Below are positions 15,114 through 23,660 of a stretch of DNA of 40,988 bases, piece by piece. The stretch spans positions 1-40,988 of the forward strand of contig JAIXTK010000329.1 of NCBI GenBank assembly GCA_027483995.1, written 5' to 3'. The DNA is from Acetobacteraceae bacterium (GTDB lineage Bacteria > Pseudomonadota > Alphaproteobacteria > Acetobacterales > Acetobacteraceae). A program made the translations under genes and the position numbers. Under the pieces are notes generated by a model, which made no database searches, was not told the origin of the DNA, and saw only the letters and a list, made by a program, of their open reading frames with translations. Within the stretch, counting starts at the first letter, position 1. Each line of letters begins with the position of its first letter.

Positions 15114-16944
15114 CCCGCCCGAGGCCGAGGTGGAGCCGCCGCCGGAGAGGGGGGTGGCGGAACGGCCGGAGCGGCGGTTCACCGGCATCGCGGTTTCGCC
15201 GGGCGTGGCGATCGGGGCGGTGTTCGGAGCTGTCGAGCCGCCGGCCATCGTGAACCGGGCGCGCATCCATGCCGCCGACATCGCGGCCGAGACCTCCCGG
15301 CTGGAAGCGGCCATCGCGCAATCGCGCAAGCAGTTGCTGAAGCTGCGGGCGCGGCTGGCGGTGCTGCCGGAGGACAGCCAGGCCGAGATCGCGCCGCTGC
15401 TGGATGCCTATCTCGCGATGATCGGGCCTTCGCGCCTGGTGCGTGGGGCGCGGCGGCGGATCGCGGAGGGGCTGGTTTCGGCCGAGACCGCCGTGCTGGA
15501 CGAGAGCGAGGCGATTGCCGAGGCGATCATGGCCGTCGCCCCGCCGGGCGATGACGACCGGGCCGGGCGACGGCGCCGGGCGGACGAGGTGCGTGAGATC
15601 GGCCGCCGGCTGCTGCGCAACCTGACACGCTCGCCATTTCGCAGCTTCGCCGCCTTGCCGGCAGGCGCCGTGCTGGTGGCGGAATTCCTGCGCCCGGCCG
15701 ATGCCGCCCTGCTGGACCCGGCGCGGCTGGCCGGGGTGGCCACGGAGGAAGGCGGGGCAGACGGGCATACGGCGGTGATGCTGCGCGCGCTGGGCGTACC
15801 CACGGTGCTGGGCGTGGCCGGGCTGTCCGAGGCGGCGCGGCCCGGGGACATCATCGTGGTGGATGGCACCGCGGGCAGCGTGATCCTGCATCCCACCGCC
15901 GCCACGCTGGCCCATGCCCGCAAGCTGGTGACCGCGTTTGCGCGCGAGCAGCAGCGCCTTGGCAAGCTGCGCCGGCTGCCGGCGGTGACCGAGGATGGCG
16001 AGCAGGTGGAGCTGCAGGCCAATTTCGAGCTGCCGGCCGAGTTGCCGCTGATCGCGCAGGCGGGGGCGGCCGGCATCGGCCTGCTGCGCAGCGAGTTCCT
16101 GTTCATGAACCGCGAGACGGTGCCCGACGAGGACGCGCAGTACGAGACCTATCGCAGCGTGGTGGAGGCCATGGCGGGCGACCCGGTGACGATCCGGGTG
16201 CTGGACTGGGGTGGCGAGAAGGATATCGAGGCGCTGCAGACGGCCAATCTGGTGCCGGTGGTGACGGACCCGAACCCGGCGCTGGGGCTGCGCGGGCTGC
16301 GCATGCTGCTGCGCCAGGAAGATCTGTTCGAGGACCAGTTGGCGGCGATCCTGCGCGCCTCTGCTCACGGGCCCGTGCGGGTGCTGCTGCCGATGGTCAC
16401 CACGGTGGCCGAGGTGCGCGAAGCGCGCGAGATCTATGAGCGGGTGGCGCGGCGGCTGCGCCGGCGGGGTGAGCGGATGGCGGAGAAGCTGCCGCCGCTG
16501 GGCATCATGATCGAGACGCCGGGGGCGGCTTTGTCGGCCGATGCGCTGGCGCTGGAATCGGATTTCTTCGCGATCGGCACCAATGACCTGACGATGTACA
16601 CCCTGGCGGTGGACCGGGCGGATAGTGAGGTCTCCCATTTGTACGACCCGCTGCACCCCGCGGTGCTGCGCCTGGTGCAGTTCGCCACCGAGGCGGCGTT
16701 GCGGCTGCGCATGCCGGTTTCCGTCTGCGGCGAGATGGCGGCCAATCCGCGGCTGACCAAGCTGCTGCTGGGGTTGGGGCTGCGCAGCTTCTCGATGAAC
16801 GCGGCGGCCATTCCGCGCGTGAAGCAGGCGGTGCGTGACGCCAAGATCGATGATTGCGCCCGGTTCGCGCGCAAGGTGATGGAACAGTCCGACCCCGCGG
16901 CGATCCAGCTTCTGGTGATGCCGCCACCGCCGCCGGCTGGTTGA
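15100..16944 (+). CDS. ptsI: Phosphoenolpyruvate-protein phosphotransferase (PTS enzyme I)
   Basis: A 614-residue enzyme I that takes phosphate from PEP and passes it to HPr. The N-terminal domain starts FTGIAVSPGVAIG; the active histidine is His223 in GGADGHTAVM. The PEP-binding barrel has GIGLLRSEFLF, GIMIETPGAAL, GTNDLTMYTLAVDR and the conserved Cys of VSVCGEMAANP. No GAF domain is present, so it is PtsI-like and not the nitrogen-type PtsP. It is slightly long (usual 570-580) because of a 27-residue charged N-terminal extension and a proline-rich tail. It is last in the hprK-rapZ-EIIA-HPr-EI operon; the convergent SRPBCC gene ends only four bases away, with no terminator visible between them. 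Confidence 0.94.
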   Translation: MNRTSPPEAEVEPPPERGVAERPERRFTGIAVSPGVAIGAVFGAVEPPAIVNRARIHAADIAAETSRLEAAIAQSRKQLLKLRARLAVLPEDSQAEIAPLLDAYLAMIGPSRLVRGARRRIAEGLVSAETAVLDESEAIAEAIMAVAPPGDDDRAGRRRRADEVREIGRRLLRNLTRSPFRSFAALPAGAVLVAEFLRPADAALLDPARLAGVATEEGGADGHTAVMLRALGVPTVLGVAGLSEAARPGDIIVVDGTAGSVILHPTAATLAHARKLVTAFAREQQRLGKLRRLPAVTEDGEQVELQANFELPAELPLIAQAGAAGIGLLRSEFLFMNRETVPDEDAQYETYRSVVEAMAGDPVTIRVLDWGGEKDIEALQTANLVPVVTDPNPALGLRGLRMLLRQEDLFEDQLAAILRASAHGPVRVLLPMVTTVAEVREAREIYERVARRLRRRGERMAEKLPPLGIMIETPGAALSADALALESDFFAIGTNDLTMYTLAVDRADSEVSHLYDPLHPAVLRLVQFATEAALRLRMPVSVCGEMAANPRLTKLLLGLGLRSFSMNAAAIPRVKQAVRDAKIDDCARFARKVMEQSDPAAIQLLVMPPPPPAG

Positions 16945-16948
16945 GCGG

Positions 16949-17377
16949 CTAGATCTGCGGCTCCTGCGTGGCGGAGTGGCCGTAGAGGCGGCTGGGGACG
17001 CGGGACATGGGCAGGGTGGGGTCGCCGCCGGCCACGGCTTCCAGGTGGGATTTCACGCTTTGCAGCGCGGCCAGGGCGGCGTGGCCAATACGTTCGGCGG
17101 TTGTCTCCGGCCCTGTTGGGTCTGGCGCGAGCGGGCGGGTGCGGTCCAGCGCCAGGACCAGTTCCGTCACATCCTCCATCGCCGCGATGCGCCAGGTGCA
17201 TTCGGGTTGGAAGGGCCAGCTGATGCGGCCGGCCTCCCGATCAACCTGCAGGCCGCCATGCGGCAGGGCGGTGTCGTCGCGGCGCAGCTGGGGCAGCCAG
17301 TTGCGGATGTTGGCAGGGTCGGCGAGGAAGGCGAACACTTCCCCGGCCGGGCGGGCGATGGTGATGCGGTATTCCAT
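16949..17377 (-). CDS. SRPBCC (START-like/polyketide cyclase) family protein
   Basis: A 142-residue protein. The beginning MEYRITIARPAGEVFAFLADPANIRNWLPQL is the standard first strand and helix pair of the SRPBCC fold, which forms a deep hydrophobic ligand pocket. The middle (REAGRISWPFQPECTWRIAAMEDVTELVLAL) supplies the remaining strands; the last helix region is AERIGHAALAALQSVKSHLEAVA. No specific ligand can be named. It follows the 2-oxoglutarate oxygenase gene by 35 bases on the same strand and may be co-transcribed with it. Start ATG 17377; a longer frame upstream runs through the oxygenase 3' end and is not needed. Confidence 0.8.
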   Translation of the reverse strand: MEYRITIARPAGEVFAFLADPANIRNWLPQLRRDDTALPHGGLQVDREAGRISWPFQPECTWRIAAMEDVTELVLALDRTRPLAPDPTGPETTAERIGHAALAALQSVKSHLEAVAGGDPTLPMSRVPSRLYGHSATQEPQI

Positions 17378-17412
17378 GCCCGCCCAACGCCGCCCTGGCC
17401 CATGCGGTTGCG

Positions 17413-18471
17413 TTATCCGGCGGAGAGTTGCACCCCGTCGCGGCCCTTCGGTGCTTCCTCCGGCTTGCCGAAGTTCAGGTTGCGGTACCACACCATGTAT
17501 TCGGGGTAGGTCATCGTCTCGTAGCGCGGCGGGTTGCCGGGGCTGGTGCAGCTGGGCAGGCATTTCATGCGCGTGGTGTAGGCGCAGTCGAAGAAGAACG
17601 GGATCGCGTAGCGCTCCTGGCCTGAGCGGTTGATCACGCGGTGCGGGGTGGCGAGGAAGCGCTCATTGGTCCAGCGGCGCAGCATGTCCCCGCCATTGAC
17701 CAGGAAGCTGCCGGGCAGGGCCGGCGCCTCCACCCACTTGCCGTTGGGCAGGCGGATCGAGAGGCCCGGCACCTTGTTCTGGGCCAGCAGGGTCATGAAG
17801 CTGGTGTCGCTGTGCGGGGCGAGGCCGAACTCGTTCTCGTCCGTGCCCTGCTGTTGCGGGTAGTGGGACATGCGCAGCGTGTACATCGGCGGCGCGAAGA
17901 GCGTGCCGAAGAAGCCGGGGTCGAGATCGAGCGCGGTGGCGTAAAGCGGCAGCAACGAGAGGCCCAGGCCTTCCATGGCGCCGGCATAGGCCATCACGGT
18001 TTCGCGGAAGCCGGGCAGGGCCTCTGGCCACTGGTTCTGGCCGCGGAAGGGCAGGGCGGCCAGCACGTCCGGGTGGTCTGCGGCCAGGTCGCGCTTGACG
18101 AAGAAGGCCTCGTTCACGTTCGGCTTGTTGTTGGCGTTGAGCTTGGAATGCCGGGTGGTGGAGCCGCGCACCGGCAGGTAGCCGATATTGTGCTGGTTGA
18201 TCTTGAGCTTGAGCTTTTCCTCTAGCGGCTGGGCGTGGAAGCGCTTGGCCGCGTCGAAGGCGGCATCGACCAGGCCCTGGTCCACGCCGTGGCCGGTGAC
18301 GAAGTAGAAGCCGACATTCTCCAGCGCGTGGCGCAGGGCGGCGGCGGCGGCCTCCTGCGCGCCGGGCTTGCCGGCGAGAGTATCGGTGAGGTCGATCACC
18401 GGGATCTCCTCCGGCGCATCGTGGCGGATCGGGTTCAGGCTTGGGGCGAGGTGGTTGCCGAGGTCGTTCAT
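17413..18471 (-). CDS. Isopenicillin N synthase-like 2-oxoglutarate/Fe(II) dioxygenase
   Basis: A 352-residue non-haem iron oxygenase. The N-terminal DIOX_N domain (EIPVIDLTDTLAG, then NVGFYFVTGHGV at about 52-63) precedes the double-stranded beta-helix. The iron facial triad is His220 and Asp222 (APHSDTSF) and His277 (TPHRVINRS). Arg287 with RYAIPFF would bind the 2-oxoglutarate carboxylate. Relatives include flavanone/gibberellin-type and ethylene-forming oxygenases, so the substrate is open. It is divergent from kynureninase across 109 bases, which raises the possibility of a role in tryptophan-derived or aromatic amino-acid metabolism; that is context only. Confidence 0.88.
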   Translation of the reverse strand: MNDLGNHLAPSLNPIRHDAPEEIPVIDLTDTLAGKPGAQEAAAAALRHALENVGFYFVTGHGVDQGLVDAAFDAAKRFHAQPLEEKLKLKINQHNIGYLPVRGSTTRHSKLNANNKPNVNEAFFVKRDLAADHPDVLAALPFRGQNQWPEALPGFRETVMAYAGAMEGLGLSLLPLYATALDLDPGFFGTLFAPPMYTLRMSHYPQQQGTDENEFGLAPHSDTSFMTLLAQNKVPGLSIRLPNGKWVEAPALPGSFLVNGGDMLRRWTNERFLATPHRVINRSGQERYAIPFFFDCAYTTRMKCLPSCTSPGNPPRYETMTYPEYMVWYRNLNFGKPEEAPKGRDGVQLSAG

Positions 18472-18580
18472 GGGGCTGCGCTCCGCGCGTTTGCGGGAGT
18501 TTCCTCATGGGCATGTGCCGCGGTCAACCGTTGCGACGCGACGGCGGTGCGGGCAAGCATGCACGCGGACAGGAGCCGCC

Positions 18581-19819
18581 ATGACCATCACCCGCACCGA
18601 CCTTGAAGCCCTCGACCGTGCCGACGAACTGGCGCCGTTGCGCGAGTTGTTCGCGCTGCCGGAGGGGGTGATCTACCTGGACGGCAATTCGCTCGGCGCG
18701 CTGCCGAAGGCCACGCCGGCGCGGGTGGCGGAGGTGGTGCAGCGCGAGTGGGGCCAGGGGCTGATCCGCAGCTGGAACGACGCCGGCTGGATGGCCACGC
18801 CGGCGCGGGTGGGGGACAAGATCGCGAAGCTGGTGGGGGCTGCTTCGGGCAGCGTGATGGTGGCGGATTCCACCAGCGTGAACCTGTACAAGCTGCTTGG
18901 CGCGGCGCTGGCGGCGCGGCCGGGGCGGCGGGTGATCGTATCTGAGCGGCGGAACTTCCCGACCGACCTCTACATCGCCGAGGGGCTGGCGGCACTGCTG
19001 GACCAGGGGCACGAATTGCGGCTGGTGGAGCCGGAGGGGGTGGCAGCCGCGATTGGTGAGGACACCGCCGTGGTGATGCTCACCCATGTGAACTACCACA
19101 CCGGCGCCATGCACGACATGGCGGCGATCACCCGCGCGGCGCACGACAAGGGCGCGCTGATGCTGTGGGATCTCGCCCATTCCGCCGGGGCGGTGCCGGT
19201 GGATCTGGCCGGGTGCGACGTCGATCTGGCCGTGGGGTGTGGCTACAAATTCCTCAATGGCGGGCCCGGTGCGCCGGCCTTCCTCTATGTGGCGCCGCGG
19301 CTGCAGGAAGGGATGCGCTACCCGCTGACCGGCTGGCTCGGCCATGCCGCGCCCTTCGCCTTCGAGACCGGCTACCGCCCGGGCGAGGGCATTGCGCGCA
19401 CCATGGTGGGCACGCCGCCGGTGCTGAGCCTGGCGGCGCTGGAGGTGGGGATCGACATCGCGTTGCAGGCGCCGATGGACCAGCTGCGGGCGAAATCGGT
19501 GCGGCAGACCACGATCTTCGCCGAATTGCTGGAGCAGGTGGGCGCGGGGCAGGGGTTCCAGCTCGCCTCGCCGCGCGATGCCGCCCGGCGCGGCAGCCAG
19601 GTGTGCCTGGCGCATGGGCAGGCCTATGCGATCATGCAGGCGTTGATCGCGCGTGGGGTGATCGGGGATTTCCGCGCGCCTGATATCCTGCGCTTCGGCA
19701 TCACGCCGCTGTACACGCGCTATGTGGACCTGTTCGATGCCGCCGAGGCGCTGCGCGCGGTGATGGCGGGTGGCGAGTGGCAGGCGCCGGAGCACCAGAC
19801 CCGCCGCGCGGTGACGTGA
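18581..19819 (+). CDS. kynU: Kynureninase
   Basis: A 412-residue PLP enzyme that cleaves L-kynurenine to anthranilate and alanine in tryptophan degradation. Characteristic segments are [12 protein letters not shown] (33-43), [39 protein letters not shown] and the PLP lysine Lys223 in [18 protein letters not shown] lies five bases before ATG 18581; open sequence further upstream is the leader read in frame. No kynA/tdo2 or kynB is adjacent. Its stop codon overlaps the GTG start of a macro-domain gene (GTGA). It is divergent from a 2-oxoglutarate oxygenase. Confidence 0.94.
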   Translation: MTITRTDLEALDRADELAPLRELFALPEGVIYLDGNSLGALPKATPARVAEVVQREWGQGLIRSWNDAGWMATPARVGDKIAKLVGAASGSVMVADSTSVNLYKLLGAALAARPGRRVIVSERRNFPTDLYIAEGLAALLDQGHELRLVEPEGVAAAIGEDTAVVMLTHVNYHTGAMHDMAAITRAAHDKGALMLWDLAHSAGAVPVDLAGCDVDLAVGCGYKFLNGGPGAPAFLYVAPRLQEGMRYPLTGWLGHAAPFAFETGYRPGEGIARTMVGTPPVLSLAALEVGIDIALQAPMDQLRAKSVRQTTIFAELLEQVGAGQGFQLASPRDAARRGSQVCLAHGQAYAIMQALIARGVIGDFRAPDILRFGITPLYTRYVDLFDAAEALRAVMAGGEWQAPEHQTRRAVT

Positions 19820-20307
19820 TCGAGGTTCTGGAAACCGACATCACCACGCTGGCGCTGGACGCCATCGTCAACGCCGCCAATGAAACGCTGCTGGGTGGCG
19901 GCGGGGTGGACGGGGCGATCCATCGCGCCGCCGGGCCGGGGCTGCTGGCGGAATGCCGCGGGTTGGGGGGCTGCCCCACGGGGGAAGCGCGGATCACCGG
20001 CGGGCACAAGCTGCGGGCGCGGCATGTGATCCATACCGTGGGGCCGATCTGGCGGGGCGGCCTGCACGGCGAGCCCGCGCTGCTGGCTGCGTGCTACCGC
20101 GCCTGCCTGGTGCTGGCAGCGGCGCACGGGCTGCGCAGCCTGGCTTTCCCGGCGATCAGCTGCGGCGTTTATGGCTATCCGATCCCCGACGCCTGCGCGA
20201 TCGCGGTGCGCGAGCTGGCTGCCGCGCAGGGGCGGTTCGACCGGATCGTTCTGGCCGCGTTCTCCGGCGATGTCGCGCGCCACTACCGGGCGTTGCTGGC
20301 GGCCTGA
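19816..20307 (+). CDS. Macro-domain protein (O-acetyl-ADP-ribose deacetylase type)
   Basis: A 163-residue single macro domain. The first strand leads to [23 protein letters not shown] (18-40), the ADP-ribose loop with the MacroD/YmdB-type residues Asn19, Asn22 and Asp32. [18 protein letters not shown] and the second loop [13 protein letters not shown] follow. Such enzymes hydrolyse O-acetyl-ADP-ribose or remove ADP-ribose from proteins or nucleic acids. The GTG start at 19816 overlaps the kynU stop by four bases, so translation is coupled to kynureninase. An upstream ATG in this frame would begin inside kynU and is less likely. Confidence 0.9.
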   Translation: MIEVLETDITTLALDAIVNAANETLLGGGGVDGAIHRAAGPGLLAECRGLGGCPTGEARITGGHKLRARHVIHTVGPIWRGGLHGEPALLAACYRACLVLAAAHGLRSLAFPAISCGVYGYPIPDACAIAVRELAAAQGRFDRIVLAAFSGDVARHYRALLAA

Positions 20308-20419
20308 CCTCCGTTAATCTTTGCGCAATCAGTTGATCCCACATGAGATGAACTTCCGGAAAGCCCCATTGCGCGGCGGCCGGGATGGCCCGATGTATCG
20401 GTGGCTGGAGAGGTTGGAG

Positions 20420-21274
20420 ATGGGATTCGTGCGGTCTGTTCGTGTGGTGGCGTTTGCGGTGGTCGCGGCCTTGGCCGGACCCTTTGCGGCGCCCGCGGCC
20501 CTGGCCCAGGCGCCCTCCGTGGCTGCGCCCGATACCGTGACCGAGCCGGGCGTGGTGCGGCAGGGGAATGTGCGCGTTTCCCTCGGCATGGGCGTGGCGC
20601 TGCGGCCGGATTATGCGGGCTCGCGCAGCCAGACCCTGATGCCGGCGCCGGTGGTGGATATCCGCTTCCGCGACACGCTGTTCCTGTCCACCGCCGGCGG
20701 GCTGCCCTCGCTGGGCGCCAACCTGATCAACGAGGCCGGCTGGCGCGCCGGGCCCGTGGTGCGGCTGCGCTTCCCGCGGCAGGAGAAGGCCAACGCCGTG
20801 CTGCGCGGCATGGGTGACGTGGACTGGACGCCGGAGGTGGGTGGCTTCGTGGAATACCGCGCCGGCTTCTTCCGCCTGGGTGGCGAGGTGCGCCGCGGCG
20901 TGGGCGACCATGACGGCGTGGTGGCGGAGCTGCGCGCCGATGCGGTGACGCGCCCGGCCGATGGGCTGACGCTGTCCTTCGGCCCGCGCCTGAACCTGGG
21001 CGACGAAAGCTTCACCCGGCGCTATTTCGGCGTGGATACGCTGCAATCCGCGCGCACCGGCTACCCGGTCTATCGCCCCAATGGCGGCGTGACCAGCGTG
21101 GGGGCGTCGGTGTTCGCCAGCTATGCGCTGACCAGCAAGCTGAGCCTGACGGGGATCGTGGAGTTCAATCGCCTGCAGGGTGGGGCGGCGGATTCGCCGC
21201 TGGTGCGCGGCGGGCGCGGCGATGCCAACCAGATGTTCACCGCGCTGTCGCTGACGTATTCGTTCGGGTGGTAA
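20420..21274 (+). CDS. MipA/OmpV-family outer-membrane protein
   Basis: A 284-residue outer-membrane beta-barrel. The signal peptide MGFVRSVRVVAFAVVAALAG ends after PAALAQ. The barrel starts NVRVSLGMGVALRPDYAGSR, which with LMPAPVVDIRFRDTLFLST is the MipA/OmpV opening. FFRLGGEVRRGVGDHDG, ASYALTSKLSLTGIVEFNRL and the terminal aromatic LTYSFGW are typical, the last being a BAM recognition end. The family includes MltA-interacting scaffolds and immunogenic porin-like proteins; the function here is unknown. ATG 20420 has AGAGG eight bases upstream; ATG 20393 is a possible longer start. It lies 112 bases after the macro-domain gene and is followed by hairpin repeat copy D. Confidence 0.85.
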   Translation: MGFVRSVRVVAFAVVAALAGPFAAPAALAQAPSVAAPDTVTEPGVVRQGNVRVSLGMGVALRPDYAGSRSQTLMPAPVVDIRFRDTLFLSTAGGLPSLGANLINEAGWRAGPVVRLRFPRQEKANAVLRGMGDVDWTPEVGGFVEYRAGFFRLGGEVRRGVGDHDGVVAELRADAVTRPADGLTLSFGPRLNLGDESFTRRYFGVDTLQSARTGYPVYRPNGGVTSVGASVFASYALTSKLSLTGIVEFNRLQGGAADSPLVRGGRGDANQMFTALSLTYSFGW

Positions 21275-21284
21275 GCAAGGAAGC

Positions 21285-21319
21285 GGTTCTTTTTTGAAAA
21301 AAAGAACCAAAAAACTTTT
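21285..21319 (+). repeat. Hairpin repeat copy D (G-type), 3' of the MipA-like gene
   Basis: GGTTCTTTTTT (21285-21295) and the complementary arm AAAAAAGAACC (21298-21308), followed by AAAAAACTTTT. It is almost identical to copy C read on the other strand. It begins ten bases after the MipA-like stop codon, in the orientation of that gene. Confidence 0.75.
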
Positions 21320-21363
21320 GTGACTTGAGACGGGAAGACCGGGTCCCTCCGCCTCAAACGAAT

Positions 21364-21400
21364 AAAAGTCTTTTTGCTTCTTTTTCTTCAGAAAAAGAAG
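21364..21400 (-). repeat. Hairpin repeat copy E (C-type), 3' of the Wza-like gene
   Basis: Read on the minus strand it has the same stem, loop and tail as copy A (10-bp stem 21377-21386 with 21391-21400). It lies nine bases beyond the Wza-like stop codon in the orientation of that gene. Copies D and E face each other between two convergent genes, as B and C do at 5.5 kb. Confidence 0.75.
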
Positions 21401-21409
21401 ATTTTTGCT

Positions 21410-21976
21410 TCAGAACAACCTCTCATAGATCGTCACCACATCCCCAGGCCTTAAAACGGTGAGTGGGTCCGCGCGCCCTTCCACTGGCTTGCCGTTCACC
21501 AGCCGCACCACGGCCGCCTGGTCCTGCACGGCGCGGTAGGTGAATCCGCCGGCCACCGCGGCCACGCTCAGCACCGTCATGCCGGGCTGGTAGGGGTATT
21601 GGCCCGGCCGGTTGACTTCGCCCAGCACGAAGACCGGGCGGTATTCCACCACTTCCACGGAAACGCTGGCATCGCGGATCAGGCTGCGGCGACCGAGTTC
21701 GGCCACGATGGCGCGGCCCAGTTCGTCGGTGGTGAGGCCCTGGGCGCGCACGGGGCCGAGCAGGGGCAGGGCGATGTTGCCGGCATCGTTGACGCGGAAG
21801 ATCTCCGACAGCGATTCCTCGCCGTAGGTGAGCAGCCGCACCTGGTCGCTGACGCCCAGGCGGTAGGCGGCGTCGGCGGGTTCCGGCAGTGGTGGCAGGT
21901 TTTTCACCCGGCTGCAGCCGGCGAGCACCAGCAGCACGGCCAGGCACCATCCCAGTTTCCACGCGTTCCGTGCCAT
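21410..21976 (-). CDS. Polysaccharide export lipoprotein (Wza/GumB-like, short form)
   Basis: A 188-residue lipoprotein. The lipobox LAVLLVLAGC places the acylated Cys at residue 21. The poly-export domain follows (YRLGVSDQVRLLTYGEESLSEIFRVNDAGNIALPLLGPV), then an SLBB-type segment (VFVLGEVNRPGQYPYQPGMTVLSVAAVAGG). It would form the outer-membrane or periplasmic export ring that works with the Wzz/BY-kinase encoded divergently. It is about half the length of E. coli Wza and lacks the C-terminal membrane helix, so the outer-membrane channel may be supplied by the adjacent beta-barrel protein. Start: ATG 21976 has AGGG at good spacing; ATG 21991 is an alternative. The barrel gene ends just upstream on the same strand. 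Confidence 0.88.
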   Translation of the reverse strand: MARNAWKLGWCLAVLLVLAGCSRVKNLPPLPEPADAAYRLGVSDQVRLLTYGEESLSEIFRVNDAGNIALPLLGPVRAQGLTTDELGRAIVAELGRRSLIRDASVSVEVVEYRPVFVLGEVNRPGQYPYQPGMTVLSVAAVAGGFTYRAVQDQAAVVRLVNGKPVEGRADPLTVLRPGDVVTIYERLF

Positions 21977-22013
21977 GCCTGCCCTGCCCATTCCGGCCAA
22001 TCCTTCTTTTATC

Positions 22014-23336
22014 CTACATCGCAACGCGCAGGCGCAGCAGGGCGATGCCTTCCTGCACCGTGGCGCCGTCGCTGCGGCGGCGCGTCGTCCAGTCCCAGGT
22101 GGCGGCGGCGCGCAGCTGGCGGTTCATCAGCCAGGTGGCGCCGAGGCCGAGGCCGAGCAGTGTCTCGTGCCCGCGGCGCTGCTGGGTGTCGGCGCGCTGC
22201 AGGTCGGCGGAGGCGGAGAGCAGCACGTTGCGCTGCAACTCGTGGTCCACCGCCATGCGCCCGCCGGTGAAGGCGTAGGTAACGGCGGAGAGCTCGGCGG
22301 CGTCTTCGGTGCGGCGTGACAGCGTTGCGGTAACGGTGGTGAGGCCGGAGGGGCTCCAGATCGCGGAGGCCTCGGCCATCGGGCCGGTGACGGGGCGCAG
22401 CGTGGGGTCGGCGAAGATGCGGTGCTGCACGCCGGCCAGGGCGCGCACGCGCCAGACGGCGTCGGTGGCGTAGTCGATGCCAGCCAGCACGGCGAAGGCG
22501 GTGGCGTCCCGGCTCGGCTGGCCCGGCTCGCGCCGTGCGTGGCTGAAGTCGACGGCGCGCAGATCGAGCACCAGGTCGCGCAGCGGGGCGAGCTGCCAGC
22601 GTGTGGTGACGTTGCCTTCGGTGGCGAGGCGATCGCGGTAGCGCTGCACCACGCGGCGGCCCCCGACGAACACGTCGTCGTAGGTGGTGTCGCTCAGTGA
22701 GAGGCCGGGGGCCACGGAGAGCCTGCCGCTGCGCCAGGTGTAGCTGGCGCGGGCATTGTTCACGCGGTAGCGGCCGGGCCGGTCGATGGCGAGGCCGTTC
22801 AGGGCGCGTGAGGTCTGGAACAGGTCGAGATGGGCGGCGCCGAGCACCAGCTGGTCGCGCCCGACCTCCATCGTGCCGCCCAGGGCGGCGGTCCAGGCGG
22901 TGGCGGATTGGGCGGTGGCGGAGAGCACGCGCTGGTCGTCGAAGCTGAGAAAGCCGCCAATGGCGTGGCGGCCCCAATCCGTGCCGGCGAGCAGGCTGCC
23001 GGAGGTCTGCGCCACGGCGCTGGCGCGCCCGCCGGGCTGGCCGGTGGCGTTGCTGGTGGTGCCGAGGGCGGTGGAGAGGGTGGGCCGAACCACCACGCCG
23101 CCGAGCCGTACGCCGCCGGGGTCGTAGGCTTCGCGGGCGCGGGATTGCACGGTCACGCCGGGGGCGGCGCCGTAGCCGGGCAGGCCGGCGGGGAAATAGC
23201 GGTCGATCAGCTGCGCGCGGGCAGGGGGGGCAAGCGGCAGGACGGCGGCAATGCCCAGCACGAGCCGGGCCGCGCGGGCCACCAGGCCGTGCCGCCGCGC
23301 CGGGCTATCGCTGCGGGGCAGGGTTGCCACCGCCAT
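22014..23336 (-). CDS. Outer-membrane beta-barrel protein of an EPS locus
   Basis: A 440-residue outer-membrane protein. The signal sequence ends PARAQ at about residue 42, preceded by LVLGIAAVLPLAPP. The rest alternates strands with turns: RPTLSTALGTTSN, IGGFLSFDDQRVL, RLSVAPGLSLSDTTYDDVFVGGRRVVQRYRDRLA, and a terminal LLRLRVAM. This is the pattern of the BBP2-type barrel proteins that sit beside Wza-like lipoproteins in alphaproteobacterial exopolysaccharide loci. It probably forms the outer-membrane pore for the polymer or anchors the export complex. The first gene of a two-gene minus-strand unit, divergent from the Wzz/BY-kinase gene. Confidence 0.8.
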   Translation of the reverse strand: MAVATLPRSDSPARRHGLVARAARLVLGIAAVLPLAPPARAQLIDRYFPAGLPGYGAAPGVTVQSRAREAYDPGGVRLGGVVVRPTLSTALGTTSNATGQPGGRASAVAQTSGSLLAGTDWGRHAIGGFLSFDDQRVLSATAQSATAWTAALGGTMEVGRDQLVLGAAHLDLFQTSRALNGLAIDRPGRYRVNNARASYTWRSGRLSVAPGLSLSDTTYDDVFVGGRRVVQRYRDRLATEGNVTTRWQLAPLRDLVLDLRAVDFSHARREPGQPSRDATAFAVLAGIDYATDAVWRVRALAGVQHRIFADPTLRPVTGPMAEASAIWSPSGLTTVTATLSRRTEDAAELSAVTYAFTGGRMAVDHELQRNVLLSASADLQRADTQQRRGHETLLGLGLGATWLMNRQLRAAATWDWTTRRRSDGATVQEGIALLRLRVAM

Positions 23337-23660
23337 GGGCCGTGCCTATTCTCATGAGACGAGGCAAGGTCTTGATTTTCGCCTCGCTCCTTGGTTGCAG
23401 ACATCGCATTTTAACAGTCGTACCCCCAATGAGCGCCGCGCCGGCGCCCTGGTGTGTGCGGAGATTGGACCTGTTGATGAATTGGCAGTATCCTTGAGGC
23501 TTGGCAATCGTCCTTCCAGCGCCACGGGAACATCACGGCTGATGCCTGAGGCTGTCGCCCCGCGACCGGTCGCCCCCGCCGTGCTGCGCCTGCCGCAGCC
23601 TGGGGCGCAGGCGCGCGTGAGCGGCAGCGGGATCGGGGGCAGGGCCGTGCGGGGTGCGCC
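23337..23660. promoter_or_regulatory. Divergent regulatory region of the EPS locus
   Basis: 324 bases between the barrel gene (minus) and the Wzz/BY-kinase gene (plus), with lower GC at 23370-23420. It must carry promoters for both arms. I see AT-rich TTAAAAT on the minus strand (23409-23415) that could be a -10 element, and a weak sigma-54-like TGGCAG-N5-TTGAG near 23493 on the plus strand that lacks the essential -12 GC. Neither is convincing. No coding frame here looks real. Confidence 0.5.
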
